A stretch of 64,000 bases of DNA, from assembly GCF_006716085.1 (NCBI RefSeq), contig NZ_VFON01000001.1, forward strand, positions 2,728,001-2,792,000, in the 5' to 3' direction. Below, in pieces: positions 50,224-59,700 of this stretch. The DNA comes from Leucobacter komagatae. GTDB taxonomy: Bacteria; Actinomycetota; Actinomycetes; Actinomycetales; Microbacteriaceae. The notes below the pieces were generated by a model. It did no database searches. It had not been told where the DNA came from and worked only from the letters and a program-made list of their open reading frames with translations. Every line of letters starts with the position of its first letter. The stretch's first letter is position 1. The translations under genes were made by a program, and so were the position numbers.

Positions 50224-52134
50224 TCACGGAAGCCTCACCAGGTGGCCCGCAAAGTACGCCGTGAGCTCCTGTCGCGCGGTGAGCGGGAGCACGCCGGCAA
50301 CGTACATGTCGGGTCGAACGATCACGACGGCACCGGCGCGCGAAACTCCGCGCTCCGTGAAGATGTCGACCGACTGTTTGTCGACCGTTCCGGCAGCGAA
50401 TACCTTGTTGTTATTGGTGAGGCCGAGGGGCAGGCGCTTGGGGCGGAAGACCTCGGGCACGCGCGCGTGCTCGACCTCGGTGAAGGGCTGCTGGTAGATG
50501 ACCTTGACGTCAAACACTGCGTCTTGCTCTGCCCCGGGCGGGGTATGCGCGACGATCGGGGAGCCCGGCGCACTGAGCAGCCACTCTGCGAGCCGCTCGG
50601 CCTCAGAGTCAGGTTCTCCAGGGGCTGGCGCGTCAGCGAAGACGTAAACGCGCCAGCGCCCGTCGGCCGTGTGCAGGTGCCCCAGGTGCACGACGTTTGA
50701 GTCGCTTCGCCGCACAACTTTGGCGGAGTGAAACCGCTTCCCGACGGGGAACCCTGTCGCGAGTTCTTGGTGCTCGGTTCCGAGCACGATCTGCGACGTT
50801 GGGTACTCCGTCTTGAACCCGTTGGAGAATTCGCCGGCTTCGACATAGAAGCGCTCGAGCGCTCCCGGGTCCGCGAGATCCTCAGCGGGAGTCGCCATGA
50901 GCCCCGACCACTCGCGATCAAAATCAATGAGGTGCTGCGCGATGACCCTCCGCTCCGCAGCGTAGGTGTCGAGCAGGGGGGTGGGCGCTCTTCCTTCGAG
51001 GACGCTGCCCAGCTTCCAGCCGAGGTTGAAGGCGTCTTGCATTGAGACGTTCATACCCTGGCCAGCCTTCGCCGAGTGGGTGTGGCAAGCGTCGCCCATG
51101 AGGAACACCCGCGGCTGCTCCGGCCTGCCGTCGCCCCTCGGCGAGGCGTCGTCGAACCCGTCGGCGAGTCGGTGCGCCACCTCGTAGACCGACCACCAAC
51201 CCACGGACTTGACGTCGAGGAAGTAGGGGCTAAGGATCATGTTGGCCCGGCGGATGATTTCGTCGAGCGGTGTCTCGCGCACCCTGCCGTTGTCGTCTGC
51301 GGCGGTCACGCCGAGGTCGACGTACACGCGGAACAGGTAGCCGCCCTCGCGCGGAATGAGGAGGATGTTGCCGCCGTCGTGCGATTGGATCGCGCACTTG
51401 ATGTTGGCGTCGGGGAAGTCGGTCTCAGCGAGCACGTCCATCACGCCCCAAGCGTGCATTGACGTGTCGCCCTTGAGCGTTCGGCCGATCGCCCGGCGCA
51501 CGCTGCTTCGCGCGCCATCGGCGCCCACGACGTACTTCGCGTGAACCGTGAACTCCTGCCCGGCGGGCTCGCCCGCTGTGTGGCGCAGGGTGACCGTGAC
51601 GGGATACTCAGGGTCGTCGGTGCGGGTGAGTCCGACGAACTCCACGCCGTAGTCAGGCGCAATTCGCCCGGGGCCGCGCTCACCGGCCTCGATGAGGTAG
51701 TCAATGAGCCGTGCCTGGTTGATGACGATGTGCGGGAACTCGCTGAGGTCGGCGCCGTCATCGGCGGTCGTGGCAGTGCGCACAATTGCGGTGGGGTTCT
51801 GGGGGTCTGGTTTCCAGAACCTCGTTTCGGTGATCTGGTACGCCTCTTTGATAATTTCGTCGGCGAATCCGAAAGCCTCAAATGTCTCTACGCTGCGGGC
51901 CTGGATGCCATCGGCCTGACCGACTTCGAGCCTCGAGGCCCGCTTCTCGATGATGCGGACGTTGAGACTGGGGAAGTGGGAGAGCTGTGCGCCGAGCAGT
52001 GCGCCGGCCGGCCCGGTGCCGACGATGAGCGCGTCAAGCTTCTCGGGAATGTTGGGGGAGCGGGTCAGGCCGAGGCCCTCGGCGGGTCTGATTCGGGGGT
52101 CGCCGGTCTCGTAGCCGCGAAAGTGGAACTCCAT
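50224..52134 (-). CDS. FAD-dependent aromatic monooxygenase (phenol 2-monooxygenase family)
   Basis: 636 residues, long for flavin hydroxylases because of a C-terminal thioredoxin-like domain (~470-625), as in phenol hydroxylase and 3-hydroxybenzoate 4-monooxygenase. FAD motif IVGTGPAGALLG (~37-48), EKRASRLEVGQADGIQARS, VGADGARSSVRR, and FLMGDACHTHSAKAGQGMN (~342-360). It hydroxylates a phenolic or hydroxybenzoate ring using NAD(P)H and O2. ATG 52134 follows GAAGGAGT. Upstream is the shared IclR operator. The exact substrate is open; with the MHS acid transporter, a hydroxybenzoate is favoured. No ring-cleavage gene is in the window. Confidence 0.92.
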   Translation of the reverse strand: MEFHFRGYETGDPRIRPAEGLGLTRSPNIPEKLDALIVGTGPAGALLGAQLSHFPSLNVRIIEKRASRLEVGQADGIQARSVETFEAFGFADEIIKEAYQITETRFWKPDPQNPTAIVRTATTADDGADLSEFPHIVINQARLIDYLIEAGERGPGRIAPDYGVEFVGLTRTDDPEYPVTVTLRHTAGEPAGQEFTVHAKYVVGADGARSSVRRAIGRTLKGDTSMHAWGVMDVLAETDFPDANIKCAIQSHDGGNILLIPREGGYLFRVYVDLGVTAADDNGRVRETPLDEIIRRANMILSPYFLDVKSVGWWSVYEVAHRLADGFDDASPRGDGRPEQPRVFLMGDACHTHSAKAGQGMNVSMQDAFNLGWKLGSVLEGRAPTPLLDTYAAERRVIAQHLIDFDREWSGLMATPAEDLADPGALERFYVEAGEFSNGFKTEYPTSQIVLGTEHQELATGFPVGKRFHSAKVVRRSDSNVVHLGHLHTADGRWRVYVFADAPAPGEPDSEAERLAEWLLSAPGSPIVAHTPPGAEQDAVFDVKVIYQQPFTEVEHARVPEVFRPKRLPLGLTNNNKVFAAGTVDKQSVDIFTERGVSRAGAVVIVRPDMYVAGVLPLTARQELTAYFAGHLVRLP

Positions 52135-52242
52135 TGTTTCTACTCCTTCATAGGTGCTTGGTGAGCGTCGTCACCGCCAGTTGGGCGTCGTCGTTGCGAG
52201 GCGGAACCGCGGAGTTGCCGCCGCATTGCTGCTCATGTTCTT

Positions 52243-52265
52243 TAATAGAACGCCTAGTTCTATTA
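52243..52265. promoter_or_regulatory. Predicted IclR operator at monooxygenase promoter
   Basis: TAATAGAAC (52243-52251) and GTTCTATTA (52257-52265) are perfect 9-bp arms around GCCTA. Same core AATAGA-N9-TCTATT as at 49238-49258. About 110 bp upstream of the monooxygenase ATG. Confidence 0.75.
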
Positions 52266-52342
52266 TCGCTCGACTGGGACAGTATTGCTCACGCAGGCGG
52301 CGCGCGCAAGCGGTGGTGCGCTGACGAGCGCCCGGGCGCACA

Positions 52343-52392
52343 AAAGAGCGGTGGCCGCACGGGAGGAATCTCCCGTGCGGCCACCGCTCTTT
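52343..52392 (-). terminator. Intrinsic terminator of LCP gene
   Basis: Perfect 23-bp arms (52343-52365, 52370-52392) with loop GAAT; on the minus strand the stem ends with CTCTTTTG. 22 bp beyond the LCP stop. Confidence 0.9.
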
Positions 52393-52414
52393 CGTGCCTC
52401 GCGTGCCTACCTGG

Positions 52415-53482
52415 CTAGCCTGCCTGGCGCGTGCTCGCGTAGTGGTCGAGCGTGCCGTCACGCATCGCTGCGCGCAGCACCTCAATCTCTGTCCAGTCGG
52501 GCAGCACGATCGACTGGCCGTCACCCGAGGTGCCGGTGCCAAGCGTCGGGCTCGTGAAGAACGAGATGTCGCCCTTGCGGATGTTACGCATGTCGTAGCC
52601 GAGGCCGGCCGCAGTCGTCAGCGTGAGATCCTGGTCAACAATGAGGTACGGGCTCAGCGCGTCAAACGTCCCCGAGATCTTGCCCGGGTTTGTGAGCGTC
52701 TCCTTGCTGAGCATCTGCGACAGCAGGCCCTTGAGGTAGATCTGCTGGTTGCGCGCGCGCTGGTAGTCGCCGTCGGTGAAGGCGTAGCGTTCGCGCACGA
52801 AGCCGAGCGCCTCTTCGCCGTTTAGGGTGATTTTGCCCTGCGGGAAGTCGAAGCTGCCGTGGTGCGAGGTGAACGCGATCGGGTTGTCGACGGTGACGCC
52901 GCCGACGGCGTCGGTGAGGCCCTTGAAGGAGTCGAAATCGATGAGCGCGACGTGATCGATGCGGGCGTCGATGAAGTTCTCGACGGTGTTCACGGCGAGC
53001 GGGATGCCGCCGAAGGCAACTGCGGCGTTGATCTTTGCCTCGCCGTGCCCCTGGATCTGTACCCAGTTGTCTCGCATGATCGACATGACGGTGACGTGGT
53101 CGCGGTTCGGCGAGATCTGGGCGACCATGATCGCGTCGCTGCGGAAGCCCTTCAGGTCTTCAGCCTTCGCGTTCGGGTCGGTGGTGTCGCGGGAGTCTGA
53201 ACCGAGGAGCAGCACGTTGATCGGCGCGTTCTTCCCCGCGGGCGGTTCAACAGCGGCCGGCCGCTCGAGGTTCGGGTCGACGGTCTCAACGCGCTCGATC
53301 TTGTTGTACGCGCTGTTGAGCATCGCGTAGGCGACACCGGCACCGATGCCGATGAGAGCGAGGATCGAGCCGATCACGATGAGGGTGTTACGCAGGCCGT
53401 GACGCTTCTTCGGGGGCGCGTTCTTGGCGTCTTCTGACGCCTCAGACAGCATCTTCTCGAACTCGGTCAGGTTGTCACCCAT
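52415..53482 (-). CDS. LytR-CpsA-Psr (LCP) family wall polymer ligase
   Basis: 355 residues. Cytoplasmic N-terminus with KKRHGLRN, one TM (~32-52), then an extracytoplasmic LCP domain: VLLLGSDSRD, GFRSDAIMVAQISPNRDHVTVMSIMRDNWV, KINAAVAFGG, VGGVTVDNP, RYAFTDGDYQRARNQQ. It transfers lipid-linked wall polymers (teichoic acid, arabinogalactan or capsule) to peptidoglycan. ATG 53482. Position next to the polymer gene island fits the role of attaching its product. Confidence 0.95.
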   Translation of the reverse strand: MGDNLTEFEKMLSEASEDAKNAPPKKRHGLRNTLIVIGSILALIGIGAGVAYAMLNSAYNKIERVETVDPNLERPAAVEPPAGKNAPINVLLLGSDSRDTTDPNAKAEDLKGFRSDAIMVAQISPNRDHVTVMSIMRDNWVQIQGHGEAKINAAVAFGGIPLAVNTVENFIDARIDHVALIDFDSFKGLTDAVGGVTVDNPIAFTSHHGSFDFPQGKITLNGEEALGFVRERYAFTDGDYQRARNQQIYLKGLLSQMLSKETLTNPGKISGTFDALSPYLIVDQDLTLTTAAGLGYDMRNIRKGDISFFTSPTLGTGTSGDGQSIVLPDWTEIEVLRAAMRDGTLDHYASTRQAG

Positions 53483-53666
53483 ACAGGGCTCCCTCGGTGT
53501 AGGCGTGGCGCGACGGCGCTCGGCTCACAGCAGAGGCACCGCAGATTCGGCAGCTTTCAGGGTAACCGAGGCTCATAGCAATCGCCAATCACCGAGAGGA
53601 TTGCCAGCCGGTGCCCGGATAAACTGCGGGTTGCTTGTTTTCACGTGTGATTGTTGGGAGCCCGAT

Positions 53667-54164
53667 GTGACTGAGCCGCAGCCTGGGCCCGCCGCGCTCC
53701 GCCGACGCCTGTCGCGGCGGCAGTGGGTCGGGGTGATCGGCCTTGGGGTTGTGCTCTGCGTCGCGCTCGCGATCACGCTCAACCCGACGCCCGTTGACCG
53801 CGGGCGGGGCGACGACATTCGCGCGTTTCTCAGCGTGCTGCACGGGATGGGTCTGCCCGAGTCGTTTGGGTACCTCGAGCTCGAGTTCACCGCCAACATC
53901 ATCATGTTCGTGCCGCTCGGGTTCTTCTTCGCGCTGCTCGGGACTGGGCGGTGGCTGTGGGCCGCGATCCTCTTCCCGCTCGCGCTTTCCACCGGTATCG
54001 AGCTGGTGCAGCTGCTCTTCCTGCCCGAGCGCTTCGCCGATGTCTCCGACATCGTGGCGAACACGCTGGGCGGGTGGATCGGCGTTGCGCTCGCGGTGCT
54101 CGTGCCGCGGCGGCCGCGCCGACTGCGCTCAGGCAGTGCGCAGGAGTCGTTCAGCAGCCCGTAG
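53667..54164 (+). CDS. VanZ-like membrane protein
   Basis: 165 residues from GTG 53667 (GGGAG upstream with 6-nt spacing). TM segments, and LEFTANIIMFVPLGFFF and FADVSDIVANTLGGWIGV are the VanZ-like pattern (acidic NxxMFxPLG and DxxxNTxG). Family linked to glycopeptide/teicoplanin tolerance and wall functions; mechanism not established. Divergent from LCP, with TAAACT as possible -10 in between. Confidence 0.9.
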   Translation: MTEPQPGPAALRRRLSRRQWVGVIGLGVVLCVALAITLNPTPVDRGRGDDIRAFLSVLHGMGLPESFGYLELEFTANIIMFVPLGFFFALLGTGRWLWAAILFPLALSTGIELVQLLFLPERFADVSDIVANTLGGWIGVALAVLVPRRPRRLRSGSAQESFSSP

Positions 54165-54198
54165 GGTTCTCGTAACCTGACTCTGACGTAATGGAGGC

Positions 54199-54321
54199 AT
54201 GAGAAAGCTGCTGCACCGCCTCCTTGACCTCGGGTCGGACGATGCCGCGTACCGCACGCTCGACTGCCGCAACGGCTTGCACGGCGGCTGCTCCGTGTGC
54301 TCTTGTGCTTGCCACGGGTAG
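54199..54321 (+). CDS. Possible 40-residue Cys-rich small protein
   Basis: ATG 54199 to TAG 54321. Begins MRKLLHRLLDLG and ends CSVCSCACHG, with five Cys, four in the last 14 residues. Third codon positions are mostly G/C as in real genes here. A GGAGG is just 1 nt before the ATG, too close for a normal site, so translation is uncertain. It lies 34 bp after the VanZ-like gene. Could be a metal-binding peptide; no family recognised. Confidence 0.45.
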   Translation: MRKLLHRLLDLGSDDAAYRTLDCRNGLHGGCSVCSCACHG

Positions 54322-54440
54322 GTGAATCGGGCTTTACATTGGCGTCCTACCCCTGAAAAGTGGGTAACCAGATGCTTTCGGGTGGAAGAACGCTATGCGT
54401 TTCGTTAGGCTGTCCTTTGTCCCTGTGCTTCGAGGCTGGT

Positions 54441-54500
54441 GTCAGGTTCGGACAGGGGCGCCTTTGAGGTTGACTGTGCTGGGGGCAGAGTCAACCTGAC
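54441..54500 (+). promoter_or_regulatory. Leader with mutually exclusive stems before glycosyltransferase
   Basis: GTCAGGTT (54441-54448) can pair with AACCTGAC (54493-54500), while AGGTTGACT (54467-54475) can pair with AGTCAACCT (54489-54497). The 3' partners overlap, so only one stem forms at a time. It lies in the 214-bp gap ahead of the gene at 54536, downstream of a TAGGCT box (54406-54411). The rest of 54322-54440 holds no gene. Confidence 0.4.
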
Positions 54501-54535
54501 CTCAGTTCGGCTCTATTTGGGGAGCGCTACGGAGC

Positions 54536-56767
54536 ATGCCCGGCAGTCACACCGCTACGCCTTTGGTGAGCGTTATTGTTCCCGTTTTCAACGGAGAACA
54601 GTTTTTGCGACGGTGCCTTGACTCCGTGCTCGGGCAGTCGATGGGAGACCTCGAGCTGATCGTCGTGAACGACGGCTCGACCGACGGTACTCGGGAGATC
54701 CTCGCCGAGTATGAGGCATCTGACGCCAGGGTTACCGCTGTTGACCAGCCGAATGCTGGCCAGGGGGCCGCCCGCAACCGGGCGCTCGGCCAGGCGCGGG
54801 GCGACTTCGTGCTTTTCGTCGATGCTGATGACTTCATCGAGCGGGTGACTCTGCAGGTCACGACGGAGCGCGCGGTTGCGGATGAGTCTGATCTGGTGCA
54901 CTTCGACTGGAAGCTCTACACGCCTGGCGTTGGCAGGCCCGGCGACGTGCACTATTACAACGCCGATCCGTTCTGGCACAAGCGCGTGCTTGTTGGGATT
55001 GAGTGCGATGAGCTCCTCCGCGTGCAGAACTTCTACTCGGTGACGAAGCTCTATCGGCGTTCGTTCCTTGACCACCACGAGATCCGGTTCGAAGAAGGCC
55101 GTATCTATGAAGACAACCCGTTTGTGCTGCAAGCGGTGAACCGCGCCGATAGAGCTTCGCTCGTGCACTCGCCGCTCTACACGATCGACCCTCACCCGGA
55201 GTCCTCAACCCGTTCTCATACCGATACTGACAAGCACGTGCGTGATCACCTCTACGCTGTCCGGCGGACCTTCGAACTTCTCGATCGTCGTAACCCCCGA
55301 GCCGCTGCGTACCTTGCCGCGTACCACGTGAAAAAAATCGGGCCATACTACGAACGTCGCATTCCGAAACGATTCAGACGTGCCTATGTGCGAGAGTTCG
55401 TGCAGATCTTGCATGATGCCGATGTTGTGATCCCCGACGGCACCTCGACAAACGCTCCGACCCGCCTCGCCGTTCGGCTCAAGATGTTTGAACGCAATCG
55501 TGCGACGCTGTTCGAAACAATGGTGGCCGGTAAGAACGTCGTCATGCCTCGCTACAAGCGGGCCAAACGTTGGGCCAAGCGGATCAAGCACCGCAACTCG
55601 AAGGACAGCGCGTGGTCGTCGGCACTCGAGCGCGCACTCGCAGAGCCGATCATGCCTGGCACGATCACCTTCCTCGGGTTGGACTTCAAGTACACGGGCA
55701 ACTCGCGATACCTGTTTGAAGAACTTCTCGAAGACCCACGGTTTGCCAATTTTACGATTCGGTTCGTGACCGCTGACGAGAGAGTGCCGCCGCAGTACCG
55801 CCTGGACCCAGCCTCGCCGGAGACCTACACCTACCTCGCTCGGACGAAGCTCTTATTAGCCGAGTCTTGGATTCCGCCGAGAGTGCGCAAACACCGCGAC
55901 TCGACCTGGGTCCAACTGTGGCACGGGACGCCCCTTAAGCGGATGCTGTTCGACTCCCACGAGCCGCGGATTATCTGGAACAAGCGGCACCACAAGATCA
56001 ACAAGTATCGAGACATTCTGAACTGGGACTACCTCGTCGTCGATTCGCCGGCCGCCGCCGAGAAGTTCGAGACGGCGTTCTTGTTTGACCCGGAGAAGAT
56101 GATCCGCAGCGGTTATCCGCGCGTTGAGTACCTGCTGAAGCAGCGGAGCGAGACAGAGCCCAGAGACAGTGTGCGACGGCAACTGTGCGGTCACGATCAT
56201 GAAGACAAGTCATTGGTGCTGTACGTTCCCACATGGCGGGACGTGAACTACGGCCGCCAGGACGGTGACTTTGACTATGAGTACGTTCTAGATGTGGCGA
56301 AGCTTGCAGATGAGCTGGGCGAAGATTTCGTCGTTGCGTTCCACGACCACGGATACCTAGCGACTTCCGTGGCGACCACACACCCGAGATGCGTCGATGC
56401 ATCCACCGAGGAGATTCAGGACTTGCTTCTCGCGGCTGATGCTGTCATCACGGACTACTCCTCTGTGCTGCTCGATGCTGACGCGCTCGGGCTACCGACC
56501 GCCATCTTCGCGGCGGACCTGGCTCAGTTTGAGGAGTATCGCGGAATCTATTCGGATTTCCGTGGGACGATGCGTCGCGGGTCGGAAGTCGTCGAGCTGG
56601 TGTCTAGAGCGACCGCCGGAGAAGAATGCGACAAACGCAGAGCTAGTGAGTTTTCCAATTACCGCAACTCCGAGTTGCTCCGCAAGGCCTTGCTTGACGT
56701 TCTTCCCAGGGAAAAGCGTAAACCAGCTCCGGCAAAGCCAGAACCAATCGTAGGAGAGACGACGTGA
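54536..56767 (+). CDS. GT2 glycosyltransferase fused to TagF-type CDP-glycerol phosphotransferase
   Basis: 743 residues. N-terminal family 2 transferase (~8-230): LVSVIVPVFNGEQFL, VNDGSTDGTREI, NAGQGAARNRAL, DXD-like LFVDADDF. C-terminal CDP-glycerol:polyglycerol-phosphate glycerophosphotransferase-like domain (~440-730): WVQLWHGTPLKRM (His), VLYVPTWRDVNYG, DAVITDYSSVLLDADALG. No signal peptide; such enzymes work at the inner membrane face building teichoic-acid-like polymers. Its stop overlaps the next gene by 4 bp (GTGA). Donor nucleotides unknown. Confidence 0.92.
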   Translation: MPGSHTATPLVSVIVPVFNGEQFLRRCLDSVLGQSMGDLELIVVNDGSTDGTREILAEYEASDARVTAVDQPNAGQGAARNRALGQARGDFVLFVDADDFIERVTLQVTTERAVADESDLVHFDWKLYTPGVGRPGDVHYYNADPFWHKRVLVGIECDELLRVQNFYSVTKLYRRSFLDHHEIRFEEGRIYEDNPFVLQAVNRADRASLVHSPLYTIDPHPESSTRSHTDTDKHVRDHLYAVRRTFELLDRRNPRAAAYLAAYHVKKIGPYYERRIPKRFRRAYVREFVQILHDADVVIPDGTSTNAPTRLAVRLKMFERNRATLFETMVAGKNVVMPRYKRAKRWAKRIKHRNSKDSAWSSALERALAEPIMPGTITFLGLDFKYTGNSRYLFEELLEDPRFANFTIRFVTADERVPPQYRLDPASPETYTYLARTKLLLAESWIPPRVRKHRDSTWVQLWHGTPLKRMLFDSHEPRIIWNKRHHKINKYRDILNWDYLVVDSPAAAEKFETAFLFDPEKMIRSGYPRVEYLLKQRSETEPRDSVRRQLCGHDHEDKSLVLYVPTWRDVNYGRQDGDFDYEYVLDVAKLADELGEDFVVAFHDHGYLATSVATTHPRCVDASTEEIQDLLLAADAVITDYSSVLLDADALGLPTAIFAADLAQFEEYRGIYSDFRGTMRRGSEVVELVSRATAGEECDKRRASEFSNYRNSELLRKALLDVLPREKRKPAPAKPEPIVGETT

Positions 56768-59700
56768 AGATAATTCGAATCAAGCAGAATGGTCGCTTGG
56801 CCGAAAAGCTTCGTGGGGCTGGCTTTGGACGGGTTGTTGACTCGCCAAGAGTGCGTGCGAGCCTTGGACTACCAATCCATTCGGAGCCCCCAATTCGAGC
56901 CAAGGTTAGCGTCATCATCCCCGCCTACAACGTTGCGGAGTATCTCGAAGACGCAGTCGGTACGGTGCTCCGACAGAGTTATAGAAACATAGAGATCGTA
57001 ATTGTAAACGACGGTTCCAAAGATAAGACCGGTGAAATTGCCGATCGGATTGCCCGCTCGGACCGACGCGTTAGAGTCATTCACAAGCAGAATGCCGGAC
57101 TCGGGGCGGCGCGCAACAGTGGCCTGCGTGCGACGACTGGTGAGTATGTGACGTTTGTTGATTCCGATGATCAACTCACTCCTCGCGCAGTCGAGACGAT
57201 GCTCAAGTCATTGGAACGTACAGGGTCGGACTTTGCAATTGGGGCGGTCGAGCGCTTTAACTCCACACGGACTTGGACACCAGCATGGGTGTCTGAAGTT
57301 CACGACGAAGCTCGGCTACATATCAAAGCTGAGGATCACCCCTCGGTGCTGTGGGACGTGTTTGTGTGGAACAAGCTTTTCCGCCGCACCGTCTGGGATT
57401 CTCGTGTTGGTCTTTTCCCAGAGGGCGTCCTCTACGAAGACCAAGAGTGCACGGCAAAGCTATACGTCGAGGGCGCCACCTTTGATTCGCTCATTGAAAC
57501 GGTATATAGATGGAGGTTCCGTGATGACGGAAGCTCAATTACTCAGAATAAGCACTCCACGGAAGACCTCGAGGACCGTCTGCTTGTCGCCCGGACTGTA
57601 CGAGGGGTGATGCATCATGGAGCAACGGCGTCGTTGCTCAACATGTGGTACGCCAAACTGCTCGGGGACGACCTCTATTGGTATATGAGAGAGGTCCCGA
57701 GGGCGACCGAAGAGTTTTGGACGCTCTTGCAAAGAGCGGTTCGCAGCTTTTACTCCGACGCGACGACTGACGCTGTAGTGTCGATCCCGTTTGACCGAAG
57801 GCTGCAGATGCTCACGATCGCCCTTGGGGAAAGGGAAGACTTTGAGAGGGTACTGTTCTATTATCAAGAACATGGCTCAGGCTGGAGAACACGATTCCTT
57901 CAGCACAGTTTTCCCACGGCTTTCGTCAAGCCCATGGAAGAGCTTTCCTTTGAAATCGAAGATGAGTTGCTAGTGACGCCCATCTCAGACGAGGGGATCC
58001 AAGCGACCTTGCTTCGTGGTGAGTATCACCACGATGGCTCAGTGACGTTCGAAGGCTTCATTCATGTACCCAATATTGAGCTGGACGCGACCGTTACTTT
58101 CAATGCCGCTATTTTGCAGGAACATCTTGGGTCTTGTCGCGAGGAGCTCGTTGGACTCGAAGTCGAGATCCAGCCGATGCGACAGCCTGTAGCGAATGTG
58201 CTCGTGCGTGACGCTTACAACGACCATAGCTTTGGTGGGTTCCGGCTCACTCTCCCGGAAGCATTGCTCAATTCTGAGAGCGGGCAGCTTTTCCACGAAG
58301 ACTCTGGCGTGCTCGCAGTCGAAGCGAATTACCTCGGCCAAGTATTTCGCACTACGTTGATCAAACGTCAGCACTCTGGCGACTTGGCTCGTTTGGGTGC
58401 AGGACGCCTTACTCGGAAGGGGGCGCGATTTCGGTTTGATGGAAAGGACAATGCACTTCGAATTACTGCCACGCGAGCAGAGTTTTTCTTGAGTGAATTA
58501 GCACTCAATGGACGTCAGCTGTCGCTCCGGTTTTATGCGGCAAGAGCTGAGTGCCCAGAGACGCTCGAGATGTATCTTTGGCGCGGCCAACCCGATGAGC
58601 TCGTAGCAACTGCGTCAACCAAAGATGGTGAGGAATGGGAGGGCCACTTTGACCTGCCCGTCAGCCTTTCGCGCATCAAGTCGAACTACCGGGGCGATCC
58701 AATCGAACTCTGCCTAGACGGCAATTTTTTAGGCACGCTAGAAACTGACGCTGTTGCAGGGCGCACAATGAGCCTAGAACAGTATGGTGTTCATTCAAAT
58801 CGAGATGGGCAGCTGCAGGTCGAAAGGTACGTCCAGTTTGGCGAGGTCCGTGATGTTCGCCTCGCAGACAACGGGAGAATGCTTCACGTTTCGGGTGTAG
58901 TGCGGTTCGACCGCAGCCAGGTACGCCAGGCGACTCCCTCGCTGATGCTGTGGCACAAAGAACAGACGCTCTATCCGGCCTATCTTGAGTATGAATCCAG
59001 CACCGGAGCCTTCGTGTCACACTTCTCGCTGAGAAGCGAGGACGTTGAAAGTACGAAAGTTCATTTCCTATCAGGAACCTACCTCTTCGGAATGCTACTT
59101 GCTCAAAAAACTGAACTGGCACCGACGTTTACTCTGCTTCCAAGTGCCGCGTTGTCGAAGGACTTTCCTCTTGTTCTTCGAGACCATGAAAGTAGGGTTA
59201 CGCTCCAACGTCGCCCTCGAGACGGAGGTCTGGAGATCGTCCTTGCTGCGCCGTTCCAAGAGGACGAGCGGGGGGTCTACGCGCAGACAAAGCACGCGCG
59301 GACCTACCGAAGTGTCGCCGCGTCGGGACAAGCTCTCCGGGCCTCGGTATTGTTTGAAACGTTCGGGGGACGTGCGGTTGGTGATTCACCGAAGGGCATC
59401 GACGCTGCGCTAAGACAGGCGCGACCTGACCTTAAGCGTCTTTGGACCGTGCGCGATCACACTGTGTCAGTTCCTGCTGGAGCAACGCCTGTAATTCGCT
59501 ACTCGAAACAATGGTACGAAGCTCTGGCAACATCTCAGTACCTAGTCAACAATAATAATTTTCCGGCTTTCTTCATCAAGGCTCCAAAGCAGTTCTACGT
59601 GCAAACTTGGCACGGTACCCCAATGAAGAGAATTGGAAATGACGTTCCTGCCGCGAACCTCTCGCTCCTGTACCGGGAAACCATGAAGCGAGAGGTTGAA

